A DNA stretch of 59,978 bases from Pelagibacteraceae bacterium AG-319-F18. Lineage in GTDB: Bacteria; Pseudomonadota; Alphaproteobacteria; Pelagibacterales; Pelagibacteraceae. The notes under the pieces were generated by a model. The model made no database searches, was not told where the DNA came from, and saw only the letters and a program-made list of their open reading frames with translations. The position numbers were made by a program, and so were the translations under genes. This document shows positions 45,083 through 53,867 of the stretch, piece by piece. Within the stretch, counting starts at the first letter, position 1; each line of letters begins with the position of its first letter. Location: contig QBXA01000009.1 of NCBI GenBank assembly GCA_003283905.1, positions 1 through 59,978 of the forward strand, given 5' to 3'.

Positions 45083-45826
45083 TTATTTTTTTTTTATTGA
45101 AACTCTATTTAAATATAGTTTAGTATTATTTTTGCATGTTATATAAGCAGTAGGATATGGCTCTTGAAGACCACGAACGATATTGTAAAAATATTTTGCT
45201 TCATAATTTTTAAAGTCATTTAAGTTAATGTGACTTTGGGATGGTTTTCGCCTAAAATAAAATGTAGCTTGTTTATCATTTTGAAATTTTGATTTTAAGG
45301 AATTATTTTTATATGCATTTATTATTTTAATAGATCCTTCATAGCCTTTAAGAGTTATTCTATCTAATATTTCATTTAAATATCCGTCTAAAGTAATATT
45401 CTTTTGATATAAAATATTACCGGTATCTAATTTGTCATCGGCATATAAAATTGTAACAGCGCTATCATTAACTCCATTAATTAATTGATTTTGTATAGGA
45501 GAGCCACCTCTGTATTTGGGTAGTTTTGATGGGTGTAAAATTAAGCAAGGTGCAATATTTCTAATTTCTTTTGATAAGTAGTCGCTCCAGCCATAAGTTA
45601 AAATTAGATCAGGAGAAATTAATCTTATTTTTTTAATATATTTTTTAGATAGTTTGTTAATTACAAATATTTTCTTATTATTTTTAGATATGTTTTTAAC
45701 ATTTTTTTTTACAAATAAATGAAAGTTAACATTTTTAAATTTTGAAACTAACTTATTTGTTATTTCAAAACTCCAATCTCTAGAAATTAAAGATACAATA
45801 TTAATTTTTTTTTTTTTTAAACTCAT
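45083..45826 (-). CDS. Formyltransferase-family protein (sugar N-formyltransferase-like)
   Basis: 247 residues. The formyltransferase core is visible: LILHPSKLPKYRGGSPIQNQ, SAVTILYADDKLDTGNILYQ with the conserved Asp, then a C-terminal KPSQSHINL and RGLQEPYPTAYI. Relatives move a formyl group from N10-formyl-tetrahydrofolate to Met-tRNA or to amino-sugar nucleotides. In the usual N-x-H motif the Asn position is Ile here, while His and Asp remain, so activity is uncertain. The glycan context favours an amino sugar. Confidence 0.75.
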   Translation of the reverse strand: MSLKKKKINIVSLISRDWSFEITNKLVSKFKNVNFHLFVKKNVKNISKNNKKIFVINKLSKKYIKKIRLISPDLILTYGWSDYLSKEIRNIAPCLILHPSKLPKYRGGSPIQNQLINGVNDSAVTILYADDKLDTGNILYQKNITLDGYLNEILDRITLKGYEGSIKIINAYKNNSLKSKFQNDKQATFYFRRKPSQSHINLNDFKNYEAKYFYNIVRGLQEPYPTAYITCKNNTKLYLNRVSIKKK

Positions 45827-45829
45827 TAG

Positions 45830-47083
45830 TTATAATATTTTAGGTTTTGGGAATGGAATTATAAATTTAATATTTTTGTTTATTTCTTTTACTTGTTTCA
45901 TTATTGATACTTGGTAATTCCAAGCAATGATTAAAACGTAATCAACTTTATTTGAATTTTTTTTTAAATAATCTAATGTTTTTATAGGAATTTTTACACC
46001 AGGCATAAATTTTCCAGCTCTCAACGGTGAACTGTCTAATATAACATTTAAGATTTTCTTATCTATGTTGCAATAATTTAGAAATGTAGTCCCCCTACCT
46101 GATGCACCAAATCCAATGATATTTTTTTTTCTTTTTATAAGATTTAATAAAATTTTATTAATTTCTTTTTTTTGCTCATATATTTTTTTATTGAATTTTT
46201 TGAAAAAGGGAATGTTTATTTTTTTTTCAGATTCCATTAATTTTGTAATACTTGATTGTTTCTTTATTAAAAAATTTTTTTTCTTTTGCAGATAAACTCT
46301 TAGACTACCCCCATGCATTTTTGTTTGTTTAATCTTTTTTATGGTAAAGTTGTGTTTTTCAAAAAGAAATTTTAAAGAATAAACTGAATAATAGTTTACG
46401 TGTTCGTGATAAAAAAAATCATATTGATTTAAATTTAAAAGATGCATTAAATAATGAACTTCTACAACTAAATATCCATTATCTTTTAATAAAATTTTAG
46501 ACGCTTCTATTACGGAATGAATATCATCAATGTGTGCAAATACATTACTAGCTGTAATATAATCAAATTTGTTAAATTTCTTTAAAATTAAATTAGCAGT
46601 GGAAACATTAAAGTAATTATTAACTATATTAATTGATTTTTTTTTAGCTAAATTTGATATATTTTTAGATGGGTCAACACCTAAACAGAAAAATTTTTTT
46701 TTTTTAACTAGTTTGCTTAGTAGTATTCCGTCATTACATCCGAATTCTAATAATTTAAATTTTTTTTTATTTTTATAATTTTTAATTATTTCTTTAGAAT
46801 AATTTAAAAAGTGATCATTTAGAACAGGTATCGTAGATGATGAATAATTGTATTTTTTAAACAATACCTCTGATTTAACAGTGTCTTTTATTTGAACAAG
46901 ATTACATTTTGAACAATAATATAAATCTAAAGGTAATTTAAATTCTTTTTTTTTTATGTTTTTCTTTTCAATAAAATTACCGGCTAAAGGCATTATTCCT
47001 AAATCTATTATCTTTTTAATTTTTTTATTTCCACAAATTCTACAATTGGATCTTTTATTAACTAATCTAAAATTTTTATTCAT
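45830..47083 (-). CDS. C-methyltransferase of the TylC3/NovU type
   Basis: 417 residues in three parts: an N-terminal zinc-binding domain (NCRICGNKK and YYCSKCNLVQIKD), a central SAM domain (LLEFGCNDGILLSKLV; LVVEVHYLMHLLNLNQYDFF; FYHEHVNYYSVYSLKFLF) and a C-terminal domain (IIGFGASGRGTTFLNYCNI; VDYVLIIAWNYQ). This architecture belongs to enzymes that C-methylate dTDP-keto-deoxysugars. Starts four bases upstream of the formyltransferase-like gene, probably in one transcript. Confidence 0.88.
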   Translation of the reverse strand: MNKNFRLVNKRSNCRICGNKKIKKIIDLGIMPLAGNFIEKKNIKKKEFKLPLDLYYCSKCNLVQIKDTVKSEVLFKKYNYSSSTIPVLNDHFLNYSKEIIKNYKNKKKFKLLEFGCNDGILLSKLVKKKKFFCLGVDPSKNISNLAKKKSINIVNNYFNVSTANLILKKFNKFDYITASNVFAHIDDIHSVIEASKILLKDNGYLVVEVHYLMHLLNLNQYDFFYHEHVNYYSVYSLKFLFEKHNFTIKKIKQTKMHGGSLRVYLQKKKNFLIKKQSSITKLMESEKKINIPFFKKFNKKIYEQKKEINKILLNLIKRKKNIIGFGASGRGTTFLNYCNIDKKILNVILDSSPLRAGKFMPGVKIPIKTLDYLKKNSNKVDYVLIIAWNYQVSIMKQVKEINKNIKFIIPFPKPKIL

Positions 47084-47139
47084 TATAAAAAAAATATTGT
47101 ATGATATTTTTAAAGATATACTTTTTATATATTAATATT

Positions 47140-47886
47140 ATGAAAAATAAAATTTATATTCATTTTTCAGTAGATGATGTTTTTAACTCTTTGATAGAAG
47201 TTACTGATAAGAATATTCCACTTAAAAAACATTGGTTTTTTTCACAGATTTATAATTTATGGATAAATTATAAGATTAGAACTGGCTTGTATCTATTTTA
47301 TAAAGGAAAAGTAAATGGAAAAATACGCTATCTGTCAGAAGTTAAAAATTTAAAAAATGAACTTAAGGAAAAATGGATTTATTTTGGCCCACATGCTTTA
47401 GATTTTAATAGTCCTCCTCATAAATTCTCAGTAAAACATCAAAAAATGCAAATACAAAATATTTATCATCAAATTGATCGTTTTGCAGGATCAAAAAATC
47501 TAACAAGAAAAGTAAGATTACATGAATATTCAGAATGTTATGAGTTAGCTAATTTATTTAAAAAATATAATGTAAATACATTATTCACTACTGATAAAGA
47601 TGTTGGGGCTCATCGTTTACCTTTAATAAACAAAAAAGAATTAATTAATAAAGGTAACACAAATTATAAAAATATGAATTTTATTAGAACTGATTTTAGA
47701 GTCGAAAATTTAAAAAAAAATTTAAAATTGAATCAAATAGAATTCAGCCAATTTTTTAAAAAAAGAAAATCAATTACGATTTATAGTCATGAATATGAAA
47801 TGAAAAAAGAAAAAATTAGAAAATTATTAAATGATAATATATCATTAATTTCAAAAAAATTTATTTTAATATCAAATAGACCTTAA
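47140..47886 (+). CDS. Putative polysaccharide deacetylase-like protein
   Basis: 248 residues from the ATG at 47140 (an upstream ATG at 47101 would add 13 hydrophobic residues). KIYIHFSVDDVFNSL at the start resembles the DD motif of NodB-type deacetylases; FGPHALDFNSPPH, KVRLHEYSECYELANLF and TIYSHEYEM could supply metal and base histidines. There is no full canonical motif set, so the family is tentative. It reads opposite to its neighbours within the glycan cluster. Confidence 0.5.
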   Translation: MKNKIYIHFSVDDVFNSLIEVTDKNIPLKKHWFFSQIYNLWINYKIRTGLYLFYKGKVNGKIRYLSEVKNLKNELKEKWIYFGPHALDFNSPPHKFSVKHQKMQIQNIYHQIDRFAGSKNLTRKVRLHEYSECYELANLFKKYNVNTLFTTDKDVGAHRLPLINKKELINKGNTNYKNMNFIRTDFRVENLKKNLKLNQIEFSQFFKKRKSITIYSHEYEMKKEKIRKLLNDNISLISKKFILISNRP

Positions 47887-47943
47887 AAGATTCTTTTAAA
47901 AACAAATTATTAAAAAAAAACAATAAAAAAACTACATAAATAA

Positions 47944-48789
47944 TTAGTATTTGTAATTATTTGTATCCATAAATACCTTTAAATTTTTTAACATCGTCAC
48001 CCAATTTTTTACTTTATAATTTGATAATTTAATAAATTTATTGTTATTTAAACTTCTATCTATCTGAGGATAATATTCTTTTTTGATTATAATTTTTTTT
48101 TTAAAAATTTTTGAAATTATACAAAATAAATCATATTTTGATATTTTTTTACCACCAATATTTATAACTTTATTAAATAGATTATTTTTTTTAATGAAAT
48201 GATTGTATATAATTTCACAAAACTCCAAAGAAGTTAATCCGGTAAAATAAAAATTTGCAAACCCATTAACTTGCCTTCGTCTGCTTAAATACCAATTAAA
48301 CAAGTCTTTTTTTGTTTTTTTTTCAGGTCCTACAAAAGATGTTCTTAGTGTAGTCGTAAATTTATTTTTAACTTCACCATTTTTTTTTGATAAACTATAA
48401 ATATCTGTTGGAATTTTAATATCGTTTTCAACAAAATTTCCTTTTGAACCTGAGAATACACTATCTGTACTAATATGAATAAAATAAATTTTGTTCTTTA
48501 AGCATAATTTTGAGAGAAATATTGGTAATTTAGTATTAATTAAATCAAAGTTAATATATATTTTTTTTTTTAAATTTTTATTTTTGATTGCTATACAGTT
48601 AATAATGTAATTTGGTTTTTTTTCTAAAATTATTTTTTTTAAAAATTGAAAATCCTTTTTACTTTTTAAATAAAATTTTTTTTTATTATCTTTAAGTTTA
48701 GGAAGAATCAAATCTATTTTTTTAGTACTTAAAAAATTTAATAGTATATGGCCTAATAATCCAGTTGAACCTAATAATAAAACTTTCAT
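47944..48789 (-). CDS. RmlD-like sugar nucleotide reductase
   Basis: 281 residues. Rossmann start MKVLLLGSTGLLGHILLNFL, NYIINCIAIKN, FIHISTDSVFSGSKGNFVEN and YSLSKKNGEVKN with the catalytic Tyr and Lys match dTDP-4-dehydrorhamnose reductase-type short-chain dehydrogenases. Exact sugar unknown. Together with the methyltransferase it suggests a modified deoxysugar. Confidence 0.8.
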   Translation of the reverse strand: MKVLLLGSTGLLGHILLNFLSTKKIDLILPKLKDNKKKFYLKSKKDFQFLKKIILEKKPNYIINCIAIKNKNLKKKIYINFDLINTKLPIFLSKLCLKNKIYFIHISTDSVFSGSKGNFVENDIKIPTDIYSLSKKNGEVKNKFTTTLRTSFVGPEKKTKKDLFNWYLSRRRQVNGFANFYFTGLTSLEFCEIIYNHFIKKNNLFNKVINIGGKKISKYDLFCIISKIFKKKIIIKKEYYPQIDRSLNNNKFIKLSNYKVKNWVTMLKNLKVFMDTNNYKY

Positions 48790-48808
48790 AATTTTAATAT
48801 AATTAAAC

Positions 48809-49672
48809 TTATTTAAAATTAATCATCTTTAAATAAAATAATTGTATCTTGCATTTCAAAAACTCAAACAAATAGAAAAAGTTTTTTTTGGGATCTTCTA
48901 ACGGACCATCATAAATATTGTTAGATTTAAGATAAAATTTTTTAAAAAACTTTATGGAAAATCCCCATTTTAATAAAAATATTTTTGCTCCCTTACTTCC
49001 ATATTTGTTATTTTTTTTAATCTTGTTTATTTTTTTTCTTAAAACGATTGATCCAAAATGATATACTTTAAGGTTGTTTATTCCTTTAAAAATTCTTATA
49101 CCAATATTCCACAGCTTAATATTAAAGTCCGGATCTGATCCACTGCCAGGAAAATATTCTTCGCTAAGCCCCCCTACTTTATTCCAAATATCACGATGAA
49201 CCAATGAAGGAGCCCAAGTTGATCCTTGAAAGTCATAATAATTGTAATTTTTATAATCATTCAAAAATTTATCTTCATTGAAATCATCAGGAGTATCGCC
49301 ACAATCGAATTTAATTTGACCTTCGTTCATCATAGTGCCAGATAAATAAAAGTTATTATGACCAATTTTGTTTACTTCATTTTGAAGTATTTCATCCCAA
49401 TTAGGACAAAAGTAGAAATCATCGTGAGCATATAACAAGTAATCAAATTTTGCTAATTTTGCTGCTTTATTTATTCCCTCGCATATTCCAGAGTTGTATT
49501 TAGTAAGTGAAAAATTTATTTTTTCATTTTTAAGAAAATCAACTGTACCATCATCACCAATATTAACATGAGGAATAATTTCATGTTTATGTTTAGAATT
49601 TTTTTTAATACTATTTATGCACAACTTTAAATAACTAAGATTATTAAATGTTGGTATTAATATTGAAAACAT
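48809..49672 (-). CDS. Family 2 glycosyltransferase
   Basis: 287 residues. FSILIPTFNNLSYLKLCINS, GICEGINKAAKLAKFDYLLY, the metal site AHDDFYFCPNW and GGLSEEYFPGSGSDPDFNIK are GT-A fold features. The spacing of the acidic motif is unlike the GT2 gene at 44236, so they are not recent duplicates. Abuts the 705-residue transferase with no gap. Confidence 0.85.
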   Translation of the reverse strand: MFSILIPTFNNLSYLKLCINSIKKNSKHKHEIIPHVNIGDDGTVDFLKNEKINFSLTKYNSGICEGINKAAKLAKFDYLLYAHDDFYFCPNWDEILQNEVNKIGHNNFYLSGTMMNEGQIKFDCGDTPDDFNEDKFLNDYKNYNYYDFQGSTWAPSLVHRDIWNKVGGLSEEYFPGSGSDPDFNIKLWNIGIRIFKGINNLKVYHFGSIVLRKKINKIKKNNKYGSKGAKIFLLKWGFSIKFFKKFYLKSNNIYDGPLEDPKKNFFYLFEFLKCKIQLFYLKMINFK

Positions 49673-51790
49673 TTACTTAATATTTTCCCAAAAAAAATTT
49701 TTATTAATACCAAATGTTTTATTGATTATGAAATCAGCAACTACCGTTGAATTAAAATATTTAAAATATTTTTTTTTACCTTTTAATGCTATTTTATTTC
49801 TTAACTTATTATCATTACTGTATTTAATTATTTTTTCAGATAAATCGGATATATTATTATAAATAACAATTTCGTCTTTATTGAAAAAATTACCTATTTT
49901 AGTTTTTTCATCTATCATTACTAAAAGGCCATTACCTATTAATTGAGAAAATCTATCACTACTATAATACTTTACAGGTTTACCTTGGCTTATATTTAAT
50001 CCAATTTTTGATTGGGAAATAGCTAATCTGTAATCATCTGCCCAAATTGGCTGCACATTATTCATTCCATAAAGATCAAATCTAATATCGGGTGTTTTTT
50101 TTATTAGTTTATTAATAAATATTTCTCTTTTATCAATTTTTCCTTTCTTTAATACACCTCTATGAACTCCATGACTCATCGCAAAAAAAACATCACTATT
50201 GAATGAAGTATTATTAAAATTATTTAAGGTTTCGAATGAAGTATCAACAGGATTTGGCATATAATATATTTCATGATTTTTTTTGATATTTAATGTTTTT
50301 GGGTCTGTTGTACAAAAACTAACGTCCATTAAATTAATCTTATCAAGAAATCTTTTTTTGTTGTTTATCCATTCACTATCCATTCTATCTAAAAACCATT
50401 GTACTAATTTAATATTAGGATAATTTTTTTTTATAAATTCTAAAGTCTCGATTTTAATTAAATCAGCGTGACCAAAGACAATTATATCTGGCAAATAATT
50501 TGATATTACTTCTAATAACTTTTTATTTAGTTTTTTTGAACCATTTAAATCTTTTAAACTCCTATAGTAACTGACAATGTCTCGATCACTAAATTCAAGA
50601 ACACTATGATTTAATCTTATAAAACCATTATTTATTCGTCTTCCAGTATTATAAAATAATCTACCATCATGTCTTTCATTAAAATTTGTAATATGTAGAA
50701 TTTTTTTATTAAATAAAGATTTAGTAATATTTAAATTAAATTTAAATTTTGTAAAAATTATTTTTCGATAATCATCAATTTTATTTGATATAAATTTATC
50801 TGTTAGATAAAAATTTTTAAAAGATCTTTGTTGTAAATAAATTAATTTTTTTTTGTTTAGTATTAATTTTTCTATAGAGTTAAATAATTCATTCGAATTT
50901 AGTTTTCTTAGGATAATACCATTAGTAATTGTTTCGGGTAATCCTCCACTATTAGAAATAATAACTGCGCAGCCTCTACTAGAAGCTTCTAAACTTGTTC
51001 TGCCAAAAGGTTCCTGCCACCGAGAACAGGCAACAGCAATGCTGGTTTTTTTAAATATTTTTAAAACTTTGCTATGTTTTTGAAAACCGAAATTAATTAA
51101 ATTTTTATGAGTAACGTTTATTTTTTCTCTCGGTTCATCCCCAACAACATTAGCTGACCAATCAGAGTACTTATTTAAAATTTTAATAATTGCTCTACAA
51201 AAAATATCATATCCTTTTGCTGAGTTTAATTTTCCAACAAAAGTAATTATCTTTTTTTTATCTTTAAAATTAACTTTTGTCTTATTTATAGACTGATGAA
51301 TAACTTCAAGTTTTTCTGATTTATGATAAAATTTATCTAAGCTAGTTAAAAATTTTTTTTTTGACCACATACTATTAAAAATAATTTTTGAACATGTTTT
51401 TAGTAGAGAGACTCTTTCCTTAACTGATTTAGAACCAACCATAGTTATAGGATCATTATGAAAGTATAAAACTATATCAGATTTTAATTCAATTAAATCA
51501 TTAATATATATAGGTCTATTATGTACCTCTATTATATTAGGTTTAATTTGTTTTTGGATTTCTAAAAATTTATTAACATATACCTTAGATTGACTAACTA
51601 GAAACCTTTTTGGTAAATCAATATTTTTATAATTATTTGATAATTTTTTAGAATAATCAGTTGATCCATAAACTGTAATATTTTTTTTATATTTACTTAT
51701 TTTTGATGTAGAATTAACAAATAAAGATACTGCACCAGCATATGCAGGTGAATAATTTTCTTTATAAGGTAATAGAATTGAAATTTTCAT
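49673..51790 (-). CDS. Two-domain glycosyltransferase (GT4 plus CgeB-like)
   Basis: 705 residues. Residues 1-345 form a GT4 GT-B transferase: ILLPYKENYSPAYAGAVSLF, KKIITFVGKLNSAKGYDIF, SRWQEPFGRTSLEASSRGCA and IISNSGGLPETI. Residues 355-705 form a second unit with VQWFLDRMDSEW, VFFAMSHGVHRGV, RLAISQSKIGLNISQG and SDRFSQLIGNGLLVMID, resembling CgeB/YkvP-type transferases. The fusion suggests two linkages made by one protein. Overlaps the GIY-YIG start region by four bases. Confidence 0.85.
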   Translation of the reverse strand: MKISILLPYKENYSPAYAGAVSLFVNSTSKISKYKKNITVYGSTDYSKKLSNNYKNIDLPKRFLVSQSKVYVNKFLEIQKQIKPNIIEVHNRPIYINDLIELKSDIVLYFHNDPITMVGSKSVKERVSLLKTCSKIIFNSMWSKKKFLTSLDKFYHKSEKLEVIHQSINKTKVNFKDKKKIITFVGKLNSAKGYDIFCRAIIKILNKYSDWSANVVGDEPREKINVTHKNLINFGFQKHSKVLKIFKKTSIAVACSRWQEPFGRTSLEASSRGCAVIISNSGGLPETITNGIILRKLNSNELFNSIEKLILNKKKLIYLQQRSFKNFYLTDKFISNKIDDYRKIIFTKFKFNLNITKSLFNKKILHITNFNERHDGRLFYNTGRRINNGFIRLNHSVLEFSDRDIVSYYRSLKDLNGSKKLNKKLLEVISNYLPDIIVFGHADLIKIETLEFIKKNYPNIKLVQWFLDRMDSEWINNKKRFLDKINLMDVSFCTTDPKTLNIKKNHEIYYMPNPVDTSFETLNNFNNTSFNSDVFFAMSHGVHRGVLKKGKIDKREIFINKLIKKTPDIRFDLYGMNNVQPIWADDYRLAISQSKIGLNISQGKPVKYYSSDRFSQLIGNGLLVMIDEKTKIGNFFNKDEIVIYNNISDLSEKIIKYSNDNKLRNKIALKGKKKYFKYFNSTVVADFIINKTFGINKNFFWENIK

Positions 51791-52044
51791 TTTGATATTT
51801 TTTTCATCTTAATTAAAGATCTTTTTTTTTTATTATTTTTAAGCATATACTCATATTTCATAGCTAAGCTTTTAGATGAAAATTTTTTTGAATAAATTAA
51901 TGTCCATTTTTTACCTTTTGTAAATTTTGCACCTTTTGAATTATTATGCAACGCCAGTCTCTTTGATAGATTATTTGTATATCCTACGTACGTAATAAAT
52001 CTATTGTTGATTTTTGTTAAAATCATATAGACAAAAAAATTCAT
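51787..52044 (-). CDS. GIY-YIG domain nuclease (UPF0213-like)
   Basis: 85 residues, one domain. VYMILTKINNRFITYVGYTN carries the two tripeptides, followed by RLALHNNSKGAKFTKGKKW with the catalytic Arg-His region and a Glu in KYEYMLKN. Function of these small proteins is poorly known. The ATG is three bases from the CCA end of tRNA-Glu, so tRNA processing would leave an essentially leaderless message. Confidence 0.85.
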   Translation of the reverse strand: MNFFVYMILTKINNRFITYVGYTNNLSKRLALHNNSKGAKFTKGKKWTLIYSKKFSSKSLAMKYEYMLKNNKKKRSLIKMKKISK

Positions 52045-52047
52045 AAA

Positions 52048-52122
52048 TGGCGGTCCCTGGGGGAATCGAACCCCCCTTTGCAGGATGAAAACCAGCTGTC
52101 CTAACCGATAGACGAAGGGACC
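52048..52122 (-). tRNA. tRNA-Glu (anticodon UUC) with a U-U mismatch
   Basis: Acceptor GGTCCCT / AGGGACC with encoded CCA (52050-52048). The anticodon loop TTTTCAT holds TTC. The anticodon stem reads GCTGG against CCTGC, leaving a T-T mismatch at the middle pair (positions 29-41). D arm (GTC/GAC) and T arm (GGGGG-TTCGATT-CCCCC) are sound. It lies between recJ and the glycan cluster. Confidence 0.95.
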
Positions 52123-52132
52123 GTTGAGGGGT

Positions 52133-52161
52133 CTTTTATTTTAAAAGCTGATATAATTCAA
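52133..52161 (-). promoter_or_regulatory. Putative promoter of tRNA-Glu
   Basis: On minus: TTGAAT (52161-52156), 17-base spacer, TAAAAG (52138-52133), ten bases before the tRNA. Would also drive the GIY-YIG gene directly behind it. Confidence 0.4.
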
Positions 52162-52172
52162 GACTTAATAAA

Positions 52173-53867
52173 CTAAAGAATTAAATCTCTAATATTTAAT
52201 TGAATTGTTTTTTTATTATTCCAAATATTTTCATGTATTTGAGCAATAATATTAATCTTTTTTTTATAGTAAAATAAATATTCACCAATTTTACTATTTA
52301 AACTGTTAAAGCATATAGTTTTAATTGAAGAACCTATCTCAGGTTTAACTATGGCTGATATATGTTTATTATGAATTATATCAAATTTTATAATTTTAAC
52401 ATTTTTAATTAAAAATGTTGGTGAATAATTGTAATGACCAAATGGTCCCAATTTATTTATTTCTTTCATGAATTTTGTGTTAATGGCAGACATAGATAGT
52501 TCCATGTCATATTTGTATGAATTTTGTGTGTTAAAATTTTTTTTTGAATAATCGTTTTGAATAAAGTTATCTAAAAGTCTGATATTACTTTTTTTAATTG
52601 TAAAACCGGCAGCCATATTATGACCACCGCCATTTTCAATAATATTATTATCAATTAATGATTTTATCAAATTACCAATATTATACGATGAAGTAGATCT
52701 AGCTGAAGCTTTGAGTATATTATTAGATTTTGTAATAACAATTGAAGGTTTGTTAAAATAATCTTTTAATCTTGAAGCAATAATACCAATTAATCCTTCA
52801 TTTAGATTACTTTTATAATAAATTATAACATTATTGTTTTCATTTTTAATTTTCTCAAAATTTATTTCATCTAAAATATTTTGTTCTATTTTTTTTCTTT
52901 TATTATTAAGGTCAATTAATTTAATTGATTTATCTTTAATAATTTTCTGATTATCTGAAGATAATAACTCAACACCATAATTTGAATGATTAAGTCTACC
53001 GCCAGCATTTATTATTGGTCCAATTAAAAAGCCCAGATCATCTATTGTAATTTTCTTTTTTAATTTAAATTGATCAAAAATTTGACTTAATGCTGTATTA
53101 TTTTTGAAGTTAAAATCATTAATAGCATTACGTGCTATAATTTTATTAATTTTTCTTAATGGCATTACATCACATATTGTTGCTAACAACACGTAAATCA
53201 AAAAATCATATAATTTAAAACTTGATTTGGATTTTTTAATCAAAATATCTATAAAAAAATATGTTAAAGTAGTTGCACATAAAAAAGTTTGTTCTTTATT
53301 AGTATTTTTTTTTTTGGGATTTATAACAGCGTCAGATTTAGGGTAAGGTTTATTAATTTCATGATGATCAATAATTATTGATTTAATATTTTGTTGATTT
53401 AAATATTCAATTGCCTCATATGAGGTTGATCCACAATCTACCATTATTATTAATTTAGGTTTTTTTATAATTAATTTTTGAAAAAGTTTTTTACTAGCAC
53501 CATAACCATCACTTATTCTATCTGGTATATAAAAGAAGTGTTGTTGATTTATATGATTGAAGTACCTAACAAACAAAGATGTTGCGCACGAACCATCAAC
53601 ATCATAATCCCCTAAAATACATACTTTTTCATTATTTTTAATTGTGTCTAAAAGAATTAAAGAAGCTTTTTGAAAATCATAGTCATCTTTAAATATATTT
53701 GTTATTTCTTGATTATTATTAATACCGTATATTTCTGAAGAATCATAATTTCGTGAGATGATTAAATGAGATAAAATATTTCCAAACCCGTGATCTTGTT
53801 TAACTTTTTCAACTAAATTTTTATTAACTTTTTGTTTTTCCCATTTTTTTTTAGAAACAGAAATCAT
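52173..53867 (-). CDS. recJ: Single-stranded-DNA exonuclease RecJ
   Basis: 564 residues. DHH-family motifs: CILGDYDVDGSCATSLFVRY, LIIMVDCGSTSYEAIEYL, SIIIDHHEINKP, ATICDVMPL, then the DHHA1 region ARSTSSYNIGNLIKSL and ENGGGHNMAAGFTIKKS. Degrades single-stranded DNA 5' to 3' in repair and recombination. Overlaps glpX by four bases. Confidence 0.95.
   Translation of the reverse strand: MISVSKKKWEKQKVNKNLVEKVKQDHGFGNILSHLIISRNYDSSEIYGINNNQEITNIFKDDYDFQKASLILLDTIKNNEKVCILGDYDVDGSCATSLFVRYFNHINQQHFFYIPDRISDGYGASKKLFQKLIIKKPKLIIMVDCGSTSYEAIEYLNQQNIKSIIIDHHEINKPYPKSDAVINPKKKNTNKEQTFLCATTLTYFFIDILIKKSKSSFKLYDFLIYVLLATICDVMPLRKINKIIARNAINDFNFKNNTALSQIFDQFKLKKKITIDDLGFLIGPIINAGGRLNHSNYGVELLSSDNQKIIKDKSIKLIDLNNKRKKIEQNILDEINFEKIKNENNNVIIYYKSNLNEGLIGIIASRLKDYFNKPSIVITKSNNILKASARSTSSYNIGNLIKSLIDNNIIENGGGHNMAAGFTIKKSNIRLLDNFIQNDYSKKNFNTQNSYKYDMELSMSAINTKFMKEINKLGPFGHYNYSPTFLIKNVKIIKFDIIHNKHISAIVKPEIGSSIKTICFNSLNSKIGEYLFYYKKKINIIAQIHENIWNNKKTIQLNIRDLIL

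Noticed and set aside
47883..47899. TTAAAAG-ATT-CTTTTAA hairpin at the end of the deacetylase-like gene as a terminator
   Set aside because: The stem is perfect but short, with one G-C pair, and lacks a T-run; not reported as a feature.
52048..52122. tRNA-Glu as the proven attachment site of the island
   Set aside because: I found no repeat of the tRNA 3' end near the recombinase or within the island, so this stays a possibility only.
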